A stretch of DNA of 64,000 bases from Leptospira bourretii (GTDB lineage: Bacteria; Spirochaetota; Leptospiria; Leptospirales; Leptospiraceae): contig NZ_RQFW01000005.1 of assembly GCF_004770145.1 (NCBI RefSeq), positions 124,001 to 188,000 on the forward strand, read 5' to 3'. The position numbers and the translations under genes were made by a program. Position 1 is the stretch's first letter. Every line of letters starts with the position of its first letter. This document shows positions 36,043-45,975 of the stretch, piece by piece. The notes under the pieces were generated by a model. The model was not told the DNA's origin. It saw nothing but the letters and a program-made list of their open reading frames with translations, and did no database searches.

Positions 36043-37089
36043 CTAAGACCTGTCGGAAGGAACGGATCCCGGACCTTCCATTCCCGTTCCATCATCGGTC
36101 GGATCGGAATCAGGGTTTTGTTCTTTGACCTTATAACGAATCTCGATTTTTTCTGGGCTGATTTGTAAAATTTCAATCCCTTTTAAATCTTTGTTTTTAA
36201 TGATACGAACCTTAGCAACTTGCGGTTGTAATTCGGGGATGATTTTATTTTTAATAGGATCAAAGATATAATTACAAGGGACTTGAGCTGTAATCCCGGT
36301 AAGGATTTGCGCTGATCGAATTGGTTTTAAAGAAAAATACCGAATCGCAACTTGTTCTTCTGAAAGTTCTGCATCCAACCGAATGTCTTGTCCAGAGCAA
36401 ACAATAGGAATTCCTGCGGCAGTTTGTTCCCCAGTTTTATACGACAAAGGAATGATATTTACATTCACAGTAACATCCCGAGATCCAAGGACATTCACAC
36501 CTTTAGGGAGATCTGGAATCCTAACTGTTTTTGCAAATGGTTCTTTTTTATCGGCAAGAGAAATTTCAGGCAATACAACCTTAGTGATTTTTTCCAAATC
36601 TTGTGGTTTTCCACTGAGTGTAATTTTTTGAGGACTTACAATTTGAGTCAACTTTTCAAAGTTAGCTGGCGGTGCACCTTCAAAAGTAACTTCTAAAGGA
36701 ACGATTTTTAATCCTCTGGATTCAATTTCAACTGGGACCGTTTTTTTCAGTTTGGTGACTTTTACCCCACTTGGGACACCTACGATTTTTTTAATAGGCA
36801 CTTCCGTTACACCCAACTGAACGTCTTCTGGATCAATCACAGCTTTCATAAATTGGGAATAATAATTAACTACATCCTTCAAACCTTCCACTCGAACGGG
36901 GATTGTTTTTTCAGGATTTTTGGAATAGTTTAAATTACCAGATAACTTTGGATAGTCGACAGGAACATTAATTGTTTTAATTAAAACTTTGGAGTTTTGA
37001 AGATTCACATAAAAGATACTGGCAATGATTAGCGAAACAAGTTTTGCCTTCCAATTTCGAACTACTTTTCCAAGAAGTTTTACGATCAT
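36043..37089 (-). CDS. cdaR: YbbR-domain protein (CdaR-like regulator of diadenylate cyclase)
   Basis: A 348-residue protein with one N-terminal membrane helix (residues 13-30) and three or four YbbR repeats outside, seen as PVRVEGLKDVV, PLEVTFEGAPP and VTVNVNIIPL units, and a Pro/Asp-rich C-terminus. CdaR proteins bind and modulate CdaA. Its ATG overlaps the cdaA stop (ATGA, 37086-37089), making the pair coupled. It is the last gene of dapA-dapB-cdaA-cdaR. Confidence 0.9.
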   Translation of the reverse strand: MIVKLLGKVVRNWKAKLVSLIIASIFYVNLQNSKVLIKTINVPVDYPKLSGNLNYSKNPEKTIPVRVEGLKDVVNYYSQFMKAVIDPEDVQLGVTEVPIKKIVGVPSGVKVTKLKKTVPVEIESRGLKIVPLEVTFEGAPPANFEKLTQIVSPQKITLSGKPQDLEKITKVVLPEISLADKKEPFAKTVRIPDLPKGVNVLGSRDVTVNVNIIPLSYKTGEQTAAGIPIVCSGQDIRLDAELSEEQVAIRYFSLKPIRSAQILTGITAQVPCNYIFDPIKNKIIPELQPQVAKVRIIKNKDLKGIEILQISPEKIEIRYKVKEQNPDSDPTDDGTGMEGPGSVPSDRS

Positions 37090-37916
37090 ATACTCACACC
37101 AGTATCTTTCTCTTTTGGTTTACGAAGAGAATCGTCTTTCGACCTACGAGTTCCACTCATAAGCCCACTCACAAGTGCTTTGAGTTCGAGAGGTTTGACT
37201 GGGTGCAACATTTCCCCTTCAAAACAAATGGTAATATCTCCTGTTTCCTCTGATGTAACAATAATGATAGCGTCTGTTTCTTCAGAAAGTCCTAAAGCGG
37301 AACGGTGCCTTGCACCTAACGTAGCAATTTCTACTGAACTACTCATTGGCAAATAAGAGGCAGCGCAAACAATACGATTTTGTTCGATGATGACAGCTCC
37401 ATCATGCAGGGGAGAATTTTTAAAGAAAATAGTTTGTAATATTTCCGATGTGACTTGTGCATCCATAGGCACGGCATTTTCAGAAATATCTTTTAAACTT
37501 ATGTCTTTGACGAGAACAATGATGGATCCCGTTTTTTCTTGCGACATGATCCGAACGGCTTCCACAATCGGATCTAAATCAAAAGTTGGTTTGAGAAAGA
37601 ACAAACGAAGAAGTCGAATCCTTGCTAAGTCGCCGGTCAAACGACGAAGTTCTGGCTGCAAAAGGACAATGATTGCAAATACCAAAGCCGGACGAATGTT
37701 TGTGAGAATCCATTCCAGAAGTTCAAACCCTAAATATTCCGCAAGGCTTCCGGAAATCCAAATGATCCCCACACCGAGCAAAAGTTGAATTCCACGAGTC
37801 CTACGTAAGGTTGTATAAGTTTTATAAATTAAAAATGCGACGATTAATACATCTAATGATATGGAGATATAATTTTTACTCCAGGGAATGATGTATAATC
37901 CTCGAAAAAAATCCAA
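37086..37916 (-). CDS. cdaA: Diadenylate cyclase CdaA
   Basis: A 276-residue enzyme making cyclic di-AMP from two ATP. Three N-terminal membrane helices (residues about 10-75) precede the DAC domain, with the hallmark motifs SPLHDGAVIIE and LGARHRSALGLSEETDA. The length and layout match CdaA, not DisA. Its start is 2 bp before the dapB stop on the same strand, so c-di-AMP synthesis is co-expressed with the diaminopimelate pathway. Confidence 0.95.
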   Translation of the reverse strand: MDFFRGLYIIPWSKNYISISLDVLIVAFLIYKTYTTLRRTRGIQLLLGVGIIWISGSLAEYLGFELLEWILTNIRPALVFAIIVLLQPELRRLTGDLARIRLLRLFFLKPTFDLDPIVEAVRIMSQEKTGSIIVLVKDISLKDISENAVPMDAQVTSEILQTIFFKNSPLHDGAVIIEQNRIVCAASYLPMSSSVEIATLGARHRSALGLSEETDAIIIVTSEETGDITICFEGEMLHPVKPLELKALVSGLMSGTRRSKDDSLRKPKEKDTGVSI

Positions 37917-37917
37917 T

Positions 37918-38721
37918 TTATATTCCTAACACATCAAACATATTATAAAGGCCTTTGGATTTTCCGTGTAAAAACTCCGCTGCTTTTACCGCACCAGTAG
38001 CGAATGTTTTGCGGTCTTGTGCCTTGTGGGTGATTTCAATTCGTTCTTCTGGACTTAAAAAATATACAGTATGTTCGCCAACCACTTCACCTGCTCGCAT
38101 CGTATGCATAGCAATTTCTTTTTGGTCTCTTTCTGAATACATTCCATGACGACCATAAATGACATTTTCTTCAGAACGTTTGGTGGCATTCAGTAAGACT
38201 TCTTTCAAATACATTGCCGTTCCAGAAGGAGCATCTTTTTTGTGTCGGTGATGAATGTCTAGAACTTCGACATCAAAATCTTCCTCTAACACTTTCGCTG
38301 CGATCTCTGTTAACTTAAATAAAAGATTCACCCCCACAGACATGTTTGGTGAAAACACAATGGGAATTGAAGTTGCTGCCGACTGGATGAGAGCTTTATC
38401 CGAATCAGTAAGTCCAGTAGTTCCAATCACCAAAGGTTTTTTATTGGCTAAGGTCGTATTTAAAATAGATTCAAATCCGGTATGTGTACTAAAATCAATC
38501 AGGACATCCGACGACTCACATGCTTTTTGTAAGTCGGTCGAAAGTAAAATTCCAGTTTCTTTGATTCCTGCATGGTTACCCGAATCAAATCCAGCATACA
38601 CAGCACCTTCTCTCACGACCGCAGCACTTAACTCTGATTTCTTGGAAAGGGAAAGCACTTGGATGATGGCCTTTCCCATCCTTCCCCCAGCACCGATGAC
38701 ACCAACTTTGATTTTAGACAA
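37918..38721 (-). CDS. dapB: 4-Hydroxy-tetrahydrodipicolinate reductase
   Basis: A 267-residue reductase of the lysine/diaminopimelate route. N-terminal [13 protein letters not shown] binds NAD(P)H; the catalytic and substrate motif is [15 protein letters not shown]; the VIGTTGLT and [12 protein letters not shown] segments are also typical. It overlaps dapA by 8 bp upstream. Diaminopimelate is needed for peptidoglycan. Confidence 0.96.
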   Translation of the reverse strand: MSKIKVGVIGAGGRMGKAIIQVLSLSKKSELSAAVVREGAVYAGFDSGNHAGIKETGILLSTDLQKACESSDVLIDFSTHTGFESILNTTLANKKPLVIGTTGLTDSDKALIQSAATSIPIVFSPNMSVGVNLLFKLTEIAAKVLEEDFDVEVLDIHHRHKKDAPSGTAMYLKEVLLNATKRSEENVIYGRHGMYSERDQKEIAMHTMRAGEVVGEHTVYFLSPEERIEITHKAQDRKTFATGAVKAAEFLHGKSKGLYNMFDVLGI

Positions 38722-39598
38722 TGCCTTCCTCTTTTAATTGGAATACAGTTTTTTTGAAAGCATCGGCCGCAGATCCTTCGGATAAAGAAGTCATAGGAAG
38801 ACGAAGTTCATTTTCGCAATACCCAAACCAACTCATTGCTGCTTTGATGGGAATAGGATTGGTTTCAATGAAGGCATTGATAAACACAGGAAGAAGTTTG
38901 TAATAAATCTTTTTAGATGCTTCTAAGTCGCCACGTAAATAGAGAGAAACCATATCCACACAAGCGCGTGGAAATAGATTGGATACAACGGATACAACTC
39001 CCTTCCCTCCAATGGATAAAACAGGAAGTGTTAGGTTGTCATCACCAGACAACAAATCAAAGTCAGGTGGTGTAGCGGCAATGACCTTCGCCATCTGTCC
39101 TAAATCACCAGTTGCTTCTTTGATGGCCGCAATATTTGGATGGGCCGCAAGTCTTGCGACCGTCTCCGGCAATAAATTGACATTGGTTCTTCCTGGAATA
39201 TTGTACAACATGACCGGTTTAGAAGATACATTGGCAATTTCTGTAAAATGGCGAAACATTCCCTCTTGCGTGGGTTTGTTGTAGTATGGGTTGACCGTTA
39301 AGATTCCGTCCACTCCGTCCGCACAAGCAGACTCCGTAAGTTCGATGGCTTCTTTTGTAGAATTGGAACCAGTGCCTGCAATGACTTGGATTTTCCCCGC
39401 CACAACTTTGACTGTCTTTTGGATGAGTTCCTTATGTTCTTCATAAGAAAGGGTGGGAGATTCCCCCGTTGTCCCACAAGGAACCACACCAGCCACTCCG
39501 GACCGAATCTGGTTTTCTAGGATTTTAAAATAACTATCATAATCGATTTTCCCCTGGCGGAAGGGGGTGATGACCGCTGTATAAACGCCCTGAAACAT
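38714..39598 (-). CDS. dapA: 4-Hydroxy-tetrahydrodipicolinate synthase
   Basis: A 294-residue TIM-barrel aldolase condensing pyruvate with aspartate semialdehyde. Motifs: [11 protein letters not shown] (pyruvate binding), the catalytic Tyr in MLYNIPGRT, and the Schiff-base Lys in [11 protein letters not shown]. It is the first gene of the minus-strand operon with dapB, cdaA and cdaR, divergent from the glycosyltransferase at 39676 across 77 bp. Confidence 0.96.
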   Translation of the reverse strand: MFQGVYTAVITPFRQGKIDYDSYFKILENQIRSGVAGVVPCGTTGESPTLSYEEHKELIQKTVKVVAGKIQVIAGTGSNSTKEAIELTESACADGVDGILTVNPYYNKPTQEGMFRHFTEIANVSSKPVMLYNIPGRTNVNLLPETVARLAAHPNIAAIKEATGDLGQMAKVIAATPPDFDLLSGDDNLTLPVLSIGGKGVVSVVSNLFPRACVDMVSLYLRGDLEASKKIYYKLLPVFINAFIETNPIPIKAAMSWFGYCENELRLPMTSLSEGSAADAFKKTVFQLKEEGIV

Positions 39599-39675
39599 AA
39601 ATTAAACATCGAAGAGGGACGGAATTTTGCAATAAAAAACTGCCAAAAGACCCCGTACAGATAAACTTTGCGAAA

Positions 39676-40743
39676 ATGGTCTATTTTTTCCCTCCAATGT
39701 TTGCCATTCTTGCGATTCTTAGCCTCATTTTGCATTCATTTTATGTCTATTCCCGCTTTGGGGTCAAAGATGTGCCAAACGAACGTAGCCTCCACAACGT
39801 GGTCACAAAAAAATCGGGTGGGATGTTTTTTATTCCCGTTTTCCTTCTCACATCCCTCTTTCTCCTTTTTTGCCCCGATGGGGGATTTTTACTTTCCCCA
39901 AAAGAGAACTTATCGAAAACATTCGGCATCTATCTTTTGTTAGCTGGTACATTTGTCTTTTGTATTTTAGGATTCATTGATGATTTGTATCATCTCAGTC
40001 CCAAACTTCGTTTATTTCTAGAATTGAGTGTGGTGGCAGTATTTTTGATTTGGACAAACCCAGAGGTCACTTATTTCGGAATGATGACGATTCCCAAACC
40101 AGTGCAAGTGATCGTTCTTACCATCTTTATAGTTTTTGCAGTGAATCTCGTAAACTTTATGGATGGAATGGACTGGTATTTAGTCACCACCCTCTCTTTG
40201 TCCTTTTTTTCTTTAGTAACAATCGCCCCTCAGTTTTATGGAATCGGAAATCCTGGTTATCATTTTTATACAATTTTGTTTGTTTCTATGTTTGGATTTA
40301 TCTTCTATAATTTTCCAAGAGCCAAACTATTTATGGGAGATAGTGGATCGTTGGCCTTAGGTTTTTTTGTAATGACCTTACCTTTGTTTATTGGGAAGTG
40401 GGGAAACCCAAATTCACCAGTTTGGGATGTCACTGATTATTTTTATTTGTTTCCCTACTTTTGGTTGGATGGGGTTTTTATTCTAATCAAACGATTTTTC
40501 CAAAAGAAACATTTGTTCTCTGCGCATAGAGAACATCTCTACCAAAGGATCACAGAAACTAAGTTAGGAAAAATTGGATCTCTCTGTATTTTTTCCATTT
40601 TAAATCTTTCGGTTGTTTGTATCCATTTTGTCTTAAAAACCTATTTGGTTCCAAACATCATTATCCTTTTCATCGTTTTTTTATATACTGTCGTTAGTTA
40701 TGGAATCCTTTGGTTTTTTGTTCCTAGAAAAAACCTTGCATAA
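39676..40743 (+). CDS. WecA/MraY-family polyprenyl-phosphate sugar-1-phosphate transferase
   Basis: A 355-residue enzyme with about ten membrane helices. Family motifs: KDVPNERSLHN near the N-terminus, FIDDLYHLSPKLR, NFMDGMDW, and GDSGSLALGFF, with HREHLYQR near the end. These point to the WecA/WbpL type that starts O-antigen or related polymer synthesis by moving a sugar-1-phosphate to undecaprenyl phosphate. The exact sugar cannot be read. It is followed 27 bp later by a DUF368 transporter of the same lipid carrier. Confidence 0.88.
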   Translation: MVYFFPPMFAILAILSLILHSFYVYSRFGVKDVPNERSLHNVVTKKSGGMFFIPVFLLTSLFLLFCPDGGFLLSPKENLSKTFGIYLLLAGTFVFCILGFIDDLYHLSPKLRLFLELSVVAVFLIWTNPEVTYFGMMTIPKPVQVIVLTIFIVFAVNLVNFMDGMDWYLVTTLSLSFFSLVTIAPQFYGIGNPGYHFYTILFVSMFGFIFYNFPRAKLFMGDSGSLALGFFVMTLPLFIGKWGNPNSPVWDVTDYFYLFPYFWLDGVFILIKRFFQKKHLFSAHREHLYQRITETKLGKIGSLCIFSILNLSVVCIHFVLKTYLVPNIIILFIVFLYTVVSYGILWFFVPRKNLA

Positions 40744-40770
40744 AGTCTTTGCACTCCCATCCTTTCCTTT

Positions 40771-41754
40771 ATGCCTCTATCGAAAAAAGAAATTTTATTC
40801 TGCCTTCTCAATGGCTTTCTCATCGGGATTGCCAACCTCATTCCTGGTGTTTCCGGAGGGACTTTTGCACTCATCCTCGGGCTTTATGATAGGCTCATCA
40901 CAGCCATCACTTCTCTAAACTTAGACACCATCAAAGCATCGTTAGCTTTGGTATTCGGGTTCTGGAAAGAAGATGTAAGAAAACGTTTTGCTTTGGAAAT
41001 GAAACGGATTGATTTTTGGTTCCTTGTGTTTTTGGGGATTGGTTTATTGTTATCAGTAATCTCTGGTGCCAAACTCATTCAGTTTTTATTACAAAACTAC
41101 CCGCAAGCAACACTTGCACTTTTCATTGGACTGATTTTTCCTTCTTTAGTGGTTCCATACAAACTGATTGAAAAACATAGTTTTTTTGTTTGGTTATTTC
41201 TCATTCCAGGTATCCTTCTCACCATTGTCCCAAGTTTTTTTATGGGAGATACAACGGGTTCCGAAAATCCTTTAATTGCTTTTCTGACTGGAGCCATTGC
41301 CATCTCTGCGATGATTTTACCAGGAATCTCTGGATCATATATCATGCTCGTGTTAGGTGAATATCAGATTGTAATTGGAAAACTTTCTACCATTCTCGAA
41401 CCAAGTTCGATTGTTTTCCTGGGAGCCTTTGGAATTGGATGTTTACTCGGGCTTTTGATTTTTACTCATTTTGTAAAATGGTTATTTGTAAAATACAAAT
41501 CCCATACAATGACCTTTTTACTGGGACTCATCCTCGGATCTTTCTTTATCCTTTGGCCTTTCAAAGACTATGCACATGGTCAGGCAATTGTGGGTAGATC
41601 AGGTGAAGTGAAACGAGACATTCAGATTGCCACAGCAAAGAATGTATTACCTAATGATTTTGGTGAAACCCAAATCCCACTCGCAGCCCTAGTGTTTGGA
41701 CTCGTCCTTGGATTTGGTCTGAACAAATTGGAATCATTACAAGAAAAGAAGTAA
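40771..41754 (+). CDS. popT: DUF368 (PopT-like) undecaprenyl-phosphate translocase
   Basis: A 327-residue membrane protein with about nine helices. The two internally related DUF368 motifs are present: ANLIPGVSGGTFALILGLYD near the N-terminus and ILPGISGSYIMLVLGEY near the middle. DUF368 proteins were shown to return undecaprenyl phosphate across the membrane. Gene order directly after a polyprenyl-phosphate transferase supports a role in carrier-lipid recycling. A hairpin terminator follows 30 bp downstream. Confidence 0.9.
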   Translation: MPLSKKEILFCLLNGFLIGIANLIPGVSGGTFALILGLYDRLITAITSLNLDTIKASLALVFGFWKEDVRKRFALEMKRIDFWFLVFLGIGLLLSVISGAKLIQFLLQNYPQATLALFIGLIFPSLVVPYKLIEKHSFFVWLFLIPGILLTIVPSFFMGDTTGSENPLIAFLTGAIAISAMILPGISGSYIMLVLGEYQIVIGKLSTILEPSSIVFLGAFGIGCLLGLLIFTHFVKWLFVKYKSHTMTFLLGLILGSFFILWPFKDYAHGQAIVGRSGEVKRDIQIATAKNVLPNDFGETQIPLAALVFGLVLGFGLNKLESLQEKK

Positions 41755-41783
41755 CCTCCGCCCAAAACGTTCCCTTTCTTTTT

Positions 41784-41822
41784 AAGTCTGGATTTTACAG
41801 TCCAGACTTCTTCTCTCTTTTC
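41784..41822 (+). terminator. Terminator after the DUF368 gene
   Basis: A perfect 9-bp stem, AAGTCTGGA (41784-41792) and TCCAGACTT (41801-41809), with an 8-base loop and a pyrimidine-rich tail ending in TTTT. It lies 30 bp after the stop at 41754. Confidence 0.75.
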
Positions 41823-41991
41823 AAATCACAGCAAACATTTCCCTAAGCAGATTCTTTCTTTCGCAGATAGTAAAAACGGTTGTTAGATGAAAAAGTTGGA
41901 TTTGGTAGAAAGCGGATTAAGGTAAAATTTGAATTCGTGGGGATAAACGTTCATAGCGAAACTTAAATTCGAAGAAGTTTGGTATGAGGAG

Positions 41992-42013
41992 AAAACCGGG
42001 GACCACTCCCCGG
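41992..42013 (-). terminator. Terminator after the antiporter gene
   Basis: On the minus strand a GC-rich 7-bp stem (CCGGGGA with TCCCCGG, 41996-42013) with a 4-base loop is followed by TTTTC, 14 bp after the antiporter stop. Strong intrinsic terminator pattern. Between this and the plus-strand terminator nothing else is evident. Confidence 0.82.
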
Positions 42014-42026
42014 CTCATTTTAGATC

Positions 42027-43496
42027 TTAAACAAAAAACACAAAAGTAATTAGGATAAACACAGGAACTAAAATTCCCATAGAATATGCTAGGTATCCGC
42101 CAAAGGATGGCATCTTTACTTTGTTTTCTTCAGCAACGGATTTCACCATAAAGTTAGGAGCGTTACCAATATAAGTATTCGCACCCATAAACACAGCACC
42201 AACTGAAATGGCTTTTAAAATTTCTTCCGCTTGGACATTTCCAATGAACTGACCCAGAGTGAGAGGGTTTGCTGCACCCGCTGGAGTGAGAAGACCAGAA
42301 GCTAACGAACCAAAGGTGAGGTAAGTTGGCGCATTGTCTAAGACAGAAGAGAAAGCCCCTGTTGCCCAGAAAAACTGCCAGTTCTCAGTGATTCCCAATT
42401 CCTTACCATGTGCTTCCAATAACACAAGAGCAGGAATCATCGTAATAAAAATCCCGATGAAAAGATAGGCCACTTCTTGGATTGGATGAAGGGTAAAGTT
42501 ATTGAACTTACGATCTGCTTCTTTAGAAGTAAACTTAGAAAGTCCAATAAGAACAATTAAAACTGCCTCTCGGATAAATCCAAGAGTTGGAGTGTTGTTG
42601 ATTTCAGGAATATAGTTACTGTTTAAAAAAGCAACAGCCAAAATCACACCAAGTAACCAGATAAAGTTTACTTGCCCACCAATAGAAAAAGGAGTGGCGA
42701 GTTTATCGTCTCTTTTGAGATCCTTTTTGGTTTCTTTTTTGTAAGCGAGAGTGTCCCAAATGAAATACACAACAAGTAAAATTCCCAAAGCAAATAACAT
42801 CTCAGGTAATAGTTTGAATGTCCATGTAAAAGGAACTCCTTTCAAATACCCAAGGAAAAGTGGAGGATCACCGAGTGGTGTTAAAGATCCACCAATGTTA
42901 GAAACAAGGAAGATAAAAAACACAACGGTATGAACCACATGTTTTCTTTCGCTATTTGTTTTCAACAAAGGACGAATGAGTAACATGGATGCCCCAGTGG
43001 TTCCAATAAAGGAAGCAAGGCCCGCACCAATTAACAAGTACAATGTGTTATTGAGTGGTGTTGCATGAATATCACCTTTGATCACAATCCCACCGGAAAT
43101 ATAAAACAAAGATCCGAGTAAAATGATAAAAGGGATATAATCAAAGAAAACCGTGTGCACAATATTATGGCTGTAACCATAAATGAGAAGAACCACAAAA
43201 GAAATGGCTCCCAGTCCCACAGCAAGGATCAATTTGTTATTATTGTCTTCCCACCAATGAGAAGTTTTGTGAGAGGCAACCGGCAAGATTGCGATGGAAA
43301 GTAATATAGCAACAAAAGGTAAAACCGACCAATACGGTAGTTCCTGATGTACTGATTCGCCGTGTGACGAATGTCCTGTTTCTTCCTGAGTGGTTGTCTG
43401 CGCTTGAACCGGAGTTGGGTCCTCAGCAAATAAACCTGCTGTTGTCACAGACAAACAAACTAGGAATACTATCATTGTGAGAAGCTTCTTCAACAT
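42027..43496 (-). CDS. NhaD/CitMHS-like ion transporter
   Basis: About 489 residues from the ATG at 43496 (an ATG at 43505 is also possible). A cleavable-looking signal sequence (residues 1-24, ending GLFAED) and a His-rich periplasmic segment come first, then about 11 membrane helices. Signature stretches are IGTTGASMLLIRP, GGSLTPLGDPPLFLGYLKG, SVLDNAPTYLTF and GANTYIGNAPNFM, matching the putative citrate transporter/sodium:proton antiporter group (PF16980). Direction and ion are not determinable. A strong terminator follows. Confidence 0.85.
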   Translation of the reverse strand: MLKKLLTMIVFLVCLSVTTAGLFAEDPTPVQAQTTTQEETGHSSHGESVHQELPYWSVLPFVAILLSIAILPVASHKTSHWWEDNNNKLILAVGLGAISFVVLLIYGYSHNIVHTVFFDYIPFIILLGSLFYISGGIVIKGDIHATPLNNTLYLLIGAGLASFIGTTGASMLLIRPLLKTNSERKHVVHTVVFFIFLVSNIGGSLTPLGDPPLFLGYLKGVPFTWTFKLLPEMLFALGILLVVYFIWDTLAYKKETKKDLKRDDKLATPFSIGGQVNFIWLLGVILAVAFLNSNYIPEINNTPTLGFIREAVLIVLIGLSKFTSKEADRKFNNFTLHPIQEVAYLFIGIFITMIPALVLLEAHGKELGITENWQFFWATGAFSSVLDNAPTYLTFGSLASGLLTPAGAANPLTLGQFIGNVQAEEILKAISVGAVFMGANTYIGNAPNFMVKSVAEENKVKMPSFGGYLAYSMGILVPVFILITFVFFV

Positions 43497-43550
43497 GCTC
43501 ACCATCCTATTTTTTTAGGACAGCTTACCTGAAATCGAAACCTCTTGGAA

Positions 43551-44657
43551 CTAAAAAAACCGAGATTCTCCAATTTTTAAAGGAACCAATCGATCTTCGG
43601 AGATTCCCGATCGTTTTAGCTCTTCTTTGGTGCGAGGCACAGGAGAATCTAGTTTTTCATCGGAAAGGACAAAGGTCATGTAGTGCATTGGCACCATATA
43701 CTTTGCTTTCAGATCAGAAAAGGCTTGGACTGCTTCTTTTGGATCCACATGAACCGCCTCCATCATCCAACGAGGTTCTGTGGCACCGATTGGCAAAATC
43801 GCAACATCAATTTCTCCCAACCGTTCCGCCACTTCTCGGAAATGGGTATAATAACCGGTATCTCCCCCAAAGTAGACTTTTTCTGTTTCGCCGGAAATGA
43901 GATAACTCCCCCAGAGAGATTCATTTCGATCAAAAAGTCCTCTCCCGCTGAAGTGTTGGGTTGGAGTAAAAGTAATATCGATATCCTTCCAATTTGTTTT
44001 TTCCCACCAATCCATCTCCCTAACATTTTTCATACCTTCGCCTAACAATAATTTCTTGTTACCTAGACCGGTGAGCACAAGAGGATGAAATTTTTCCTCT
44101 AATTGTTTGAGAGTTGGTAAATCCGTATGGTCGTAATGGTTATGTGATAAAACCACTATGTCAATGGGAGGTAAGTCTTCAATTTTGATCCCTGGAGGTG
44201 TATAACGTTTTGGACCAATAAAACTAATAGGAGAACATCTTTCGCTCCAAATCGGATCTGTCAGAATATTTACTCCGTCAATTTGGATGAGAGTGGTGGC
44301 ATGCCCCACCCAAGTCACCGAAAGTTTGGAAAGGTTGGCATTCAGTGCCTTTCCGTCATTTCCCACGACAGGAAAAGGAGGATAATCTGCCGGATCCAAA
44401 CTTGTCGTTAACTGGAACCTTTGGTATTGCCAGACCAAAATATCAGAGAGGCCTTTTGCTTGAATGTTGGGATTGGGATTTTGGAATCCATTTTTTGTGT
44501 GGTGGGATTTACGAACACTAGCGTCTGCAAAACAGGACAAAACAAAAAAAAGAAGAAGGGACAAAGGTAAGTATAGGAACTTCACGAGGATTAGACCGAA
44601 ACAAACTTTGTATGTTTGGAATTTTCGATTGCGTTTTTTGGAAAGAAGAACGATCAT
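43551..44657 (-). CDS. MBL-fold lipoprotein, NAPE-PLD/UlaG-like
   Basis: Up to 368 residues. A hydrophobic N-terminal stretch ends in a possible lipobox VLSC, so it is probably an exported lipoprotein; a GTG at 44585 would give a shorter signal, while the ATG at 44657 adds basic residues. MBL motifs: WVGHATTLIQ, LSHNHYDHTD, TPTQHFSGR, FGGDTGYY and VPMHYMTF, matching the N-acyl-phosphatidylethanolamine phospholipase D-like group. Substrate may be a phospholipid; unproven. A perfect -10-like TATAAT for the divergent gene is at 44676-44681. Confidence 0.82.
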   Translation of the reverse strand: MIVLLSKKRNRKFQTYKVCFGLILVKFLYLPLSLLLFFVLSCFADASVRKSHHTKNGFQNPNPNIQAKGLSDILVWQYQRFQLTTSLDPADYPPFPVVGNDGKALNANLSKLSVTWVGHATTLIQIDGVNILTDPIWSERCSPISFIGPKRYTPPGIKIEDLPPIDIVVLSHNHYDHTDLPTLKQLEEKFHPLVLTGLGNKKLLLGEGMKNVREMDWWEKTNWKDIDITFTPTQHFSGRGLFDRNESLWGSYLISGETEKVYFGGDTGYYTHFREVAERLGEIDVAILPIGATEPRWMMEAVHVDPKEAVQAFSDLKAKYMVPMHYMTFVLSDEKLDSPVPRTKEELKRSGISEDRLVPLKIGESRFF

Positions 44658-44666
44658 TCTTTTACT

Positions 44667-45068
44667 ATGTTTAGGTATAATGAGACAAAAGATCTGATGA
44701 TTGCCTATGCGAAATGGCGAGATACAGTGGATCGCACGGAGGGAAGCGAAACCGTGTTTGGTGCCAATGCAGAAGTTTCGGAAATTGCTCGGGACCTCCG
44801 AGAAGATGCAGAATTCGAACTCAGGATTTTAATCCAAGATTTAAAAAAACAAAATCCGGCTGCGATCAAAGAATGGGTGGAAGTCACCAAACAATACTTA
44901 CATAAAGTTGAATCATCGATCCCGGAAGAACAAATCCAAAGACGAAAACAAATTGCACGTGATTGGAAGTATTCCCGCTCTCCCCTGGGAATTTCAGTTC
45001 GTTATCCACACCCTTCACAGTATTGGGGGAGTGGAATTGGTTTCTTAGGCCCCGAATTCGACTGGTAA
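44667..45068 (+). CDS. Conserved hypothetical protein
   Basis: About 133 residues from 44667 (MFRYNETKD) or 123 from 44697; the latter fits better if the TATAAT at 44676-44681 is the real -10, leaving an almost leaderless message. Soluble, mostly helical, with no recognised motif; it ends in a conserved-looking GSGIGFLGPEFDW. It lies 31 bp before the ElyC-like gene. I cannot assign a family. Confidence 0.6.
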   Translation: MFRYNETKDLMIAYAKWRDTVDRTEGSETVFGANAEVSEIARDLREDAEFELRILIQDLKKQNPAAIKEWVEVTKQYLHKVESSIPEEQIQRRKQIARDWKYSRSPLGISVRYPHPSQYWGSGIGFLGPEFDW

Positions 45069-45098
45069 GATTCAGAAGGTTTTTGAATCCTATTACCA

Positions 45099-45875
45099 AT
45101 GGATTCTATCTTTTTTACCCTTTCCAAACTCGCGACGGTTCTCCTCTTTCCTCTTCCATTCTTTTTCCTATTGGCTCTGTTCGCCCTACTAAAAACAAAA
45201 TCAGGACATGGGAAGTTTCGACTCTTTCAGATCATTTTATTTTTATACTTAACATCCAATGCTTATGTTGCCAACTACCTTCTCCAAACTTTAGAAAAAG
45301 ACTACCCGCCTGTAAAAATTTCCGATCTTCCAAAATCAGATGTAGCAGTCGTGTTAGGTGGGATGATCCAAACGATCTCGTCCCACCCTGGTAGACCGGA
45401 ACTCACTGATTCCGCAGATCGACTAACAGATGCAGTGCGGATCTATAAAGCAGGGAAGGTAAAAAAGATTTTGTTTACGGGAGGATCTGGACTTCTTTTT
45501 GCCGATGCCTACCGAGAAGCAGATCTTGCCAAAGAGATATTCATAGACCTAGGGGTTCCTGAAAAAGACTTAATTTGGGAAAACCAGTCCCGAAACACCT
45601 ATGAAAATGCAGTGGAAACAAAGAAATTACTCCAGGAAAAAAAATTAGAAAAAACTATCCTCATCACCTCGGCCTTCCATATGAAACGTGCGGCGGGTTG
45701 TTTTGAAAAACAAGAAATTCCTTTTATTCCCTATCCAACAGACTATCGTTCCACCAATTTAAACTCAGGTGCTTTTGAACTTTACATTCCTTCGGCAAGT
45801 TTTTTAGACCAAACCTCGCTTGCCGTCAAGGAGTGGGTGGGATATTTCGTTTATCGCTACAAATCCTTTTTATAA
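45099..45875 (+). CDS. YdcF/ElyC-family (DUF218) membrane protein
   Basis: A 258-residue envelope protein. Two hydrophobic helices (residues 10-31 and 43-60) precede the DUF218 domain with VAVVLGGMIQ, ILFTGGSG, SRNTYENAVETK and ITSAFHMKRA motifs. ElyC and SanA relatives act in peptidoglycan or envelope lipid-carrier homeostasis; the reaction is not settled. The 100 bp to ccmE probably contain the ccm promoter. Confidence 0.87.
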   Translation: MDSIFFTLSKLATVLLFPLPFFFLLALFALLKTKSGHGKFRLFQIILFLYLTSNAYVANYLLQTLEKDYPPVKISDLPKSDVAVVLGGMIQTISSHPGRPELTDSADRLTDAVRIYKAGKVKKILFTGGSGLLFADAYREADLAKEIFIDLGVPEKDLIWENQSRNTYENAVETKKLLQEKKLEKTILITSAFHMKRAAGCFEKQEIPFIPYPTDYRSTNLNSGAFELYIPSASFLDQTSLAVKEWVGYFVYRYKSFL

Positions 45876-45975
45876 CAGATGCAATTCCCTCGTTTTTTTA
45901 AGACCTTTTTGTTTGACCGAAACTTGCAATCAGAGAGGTTAGAGGAAAGACGGGAATTCGTCTAAAGAATGGATT

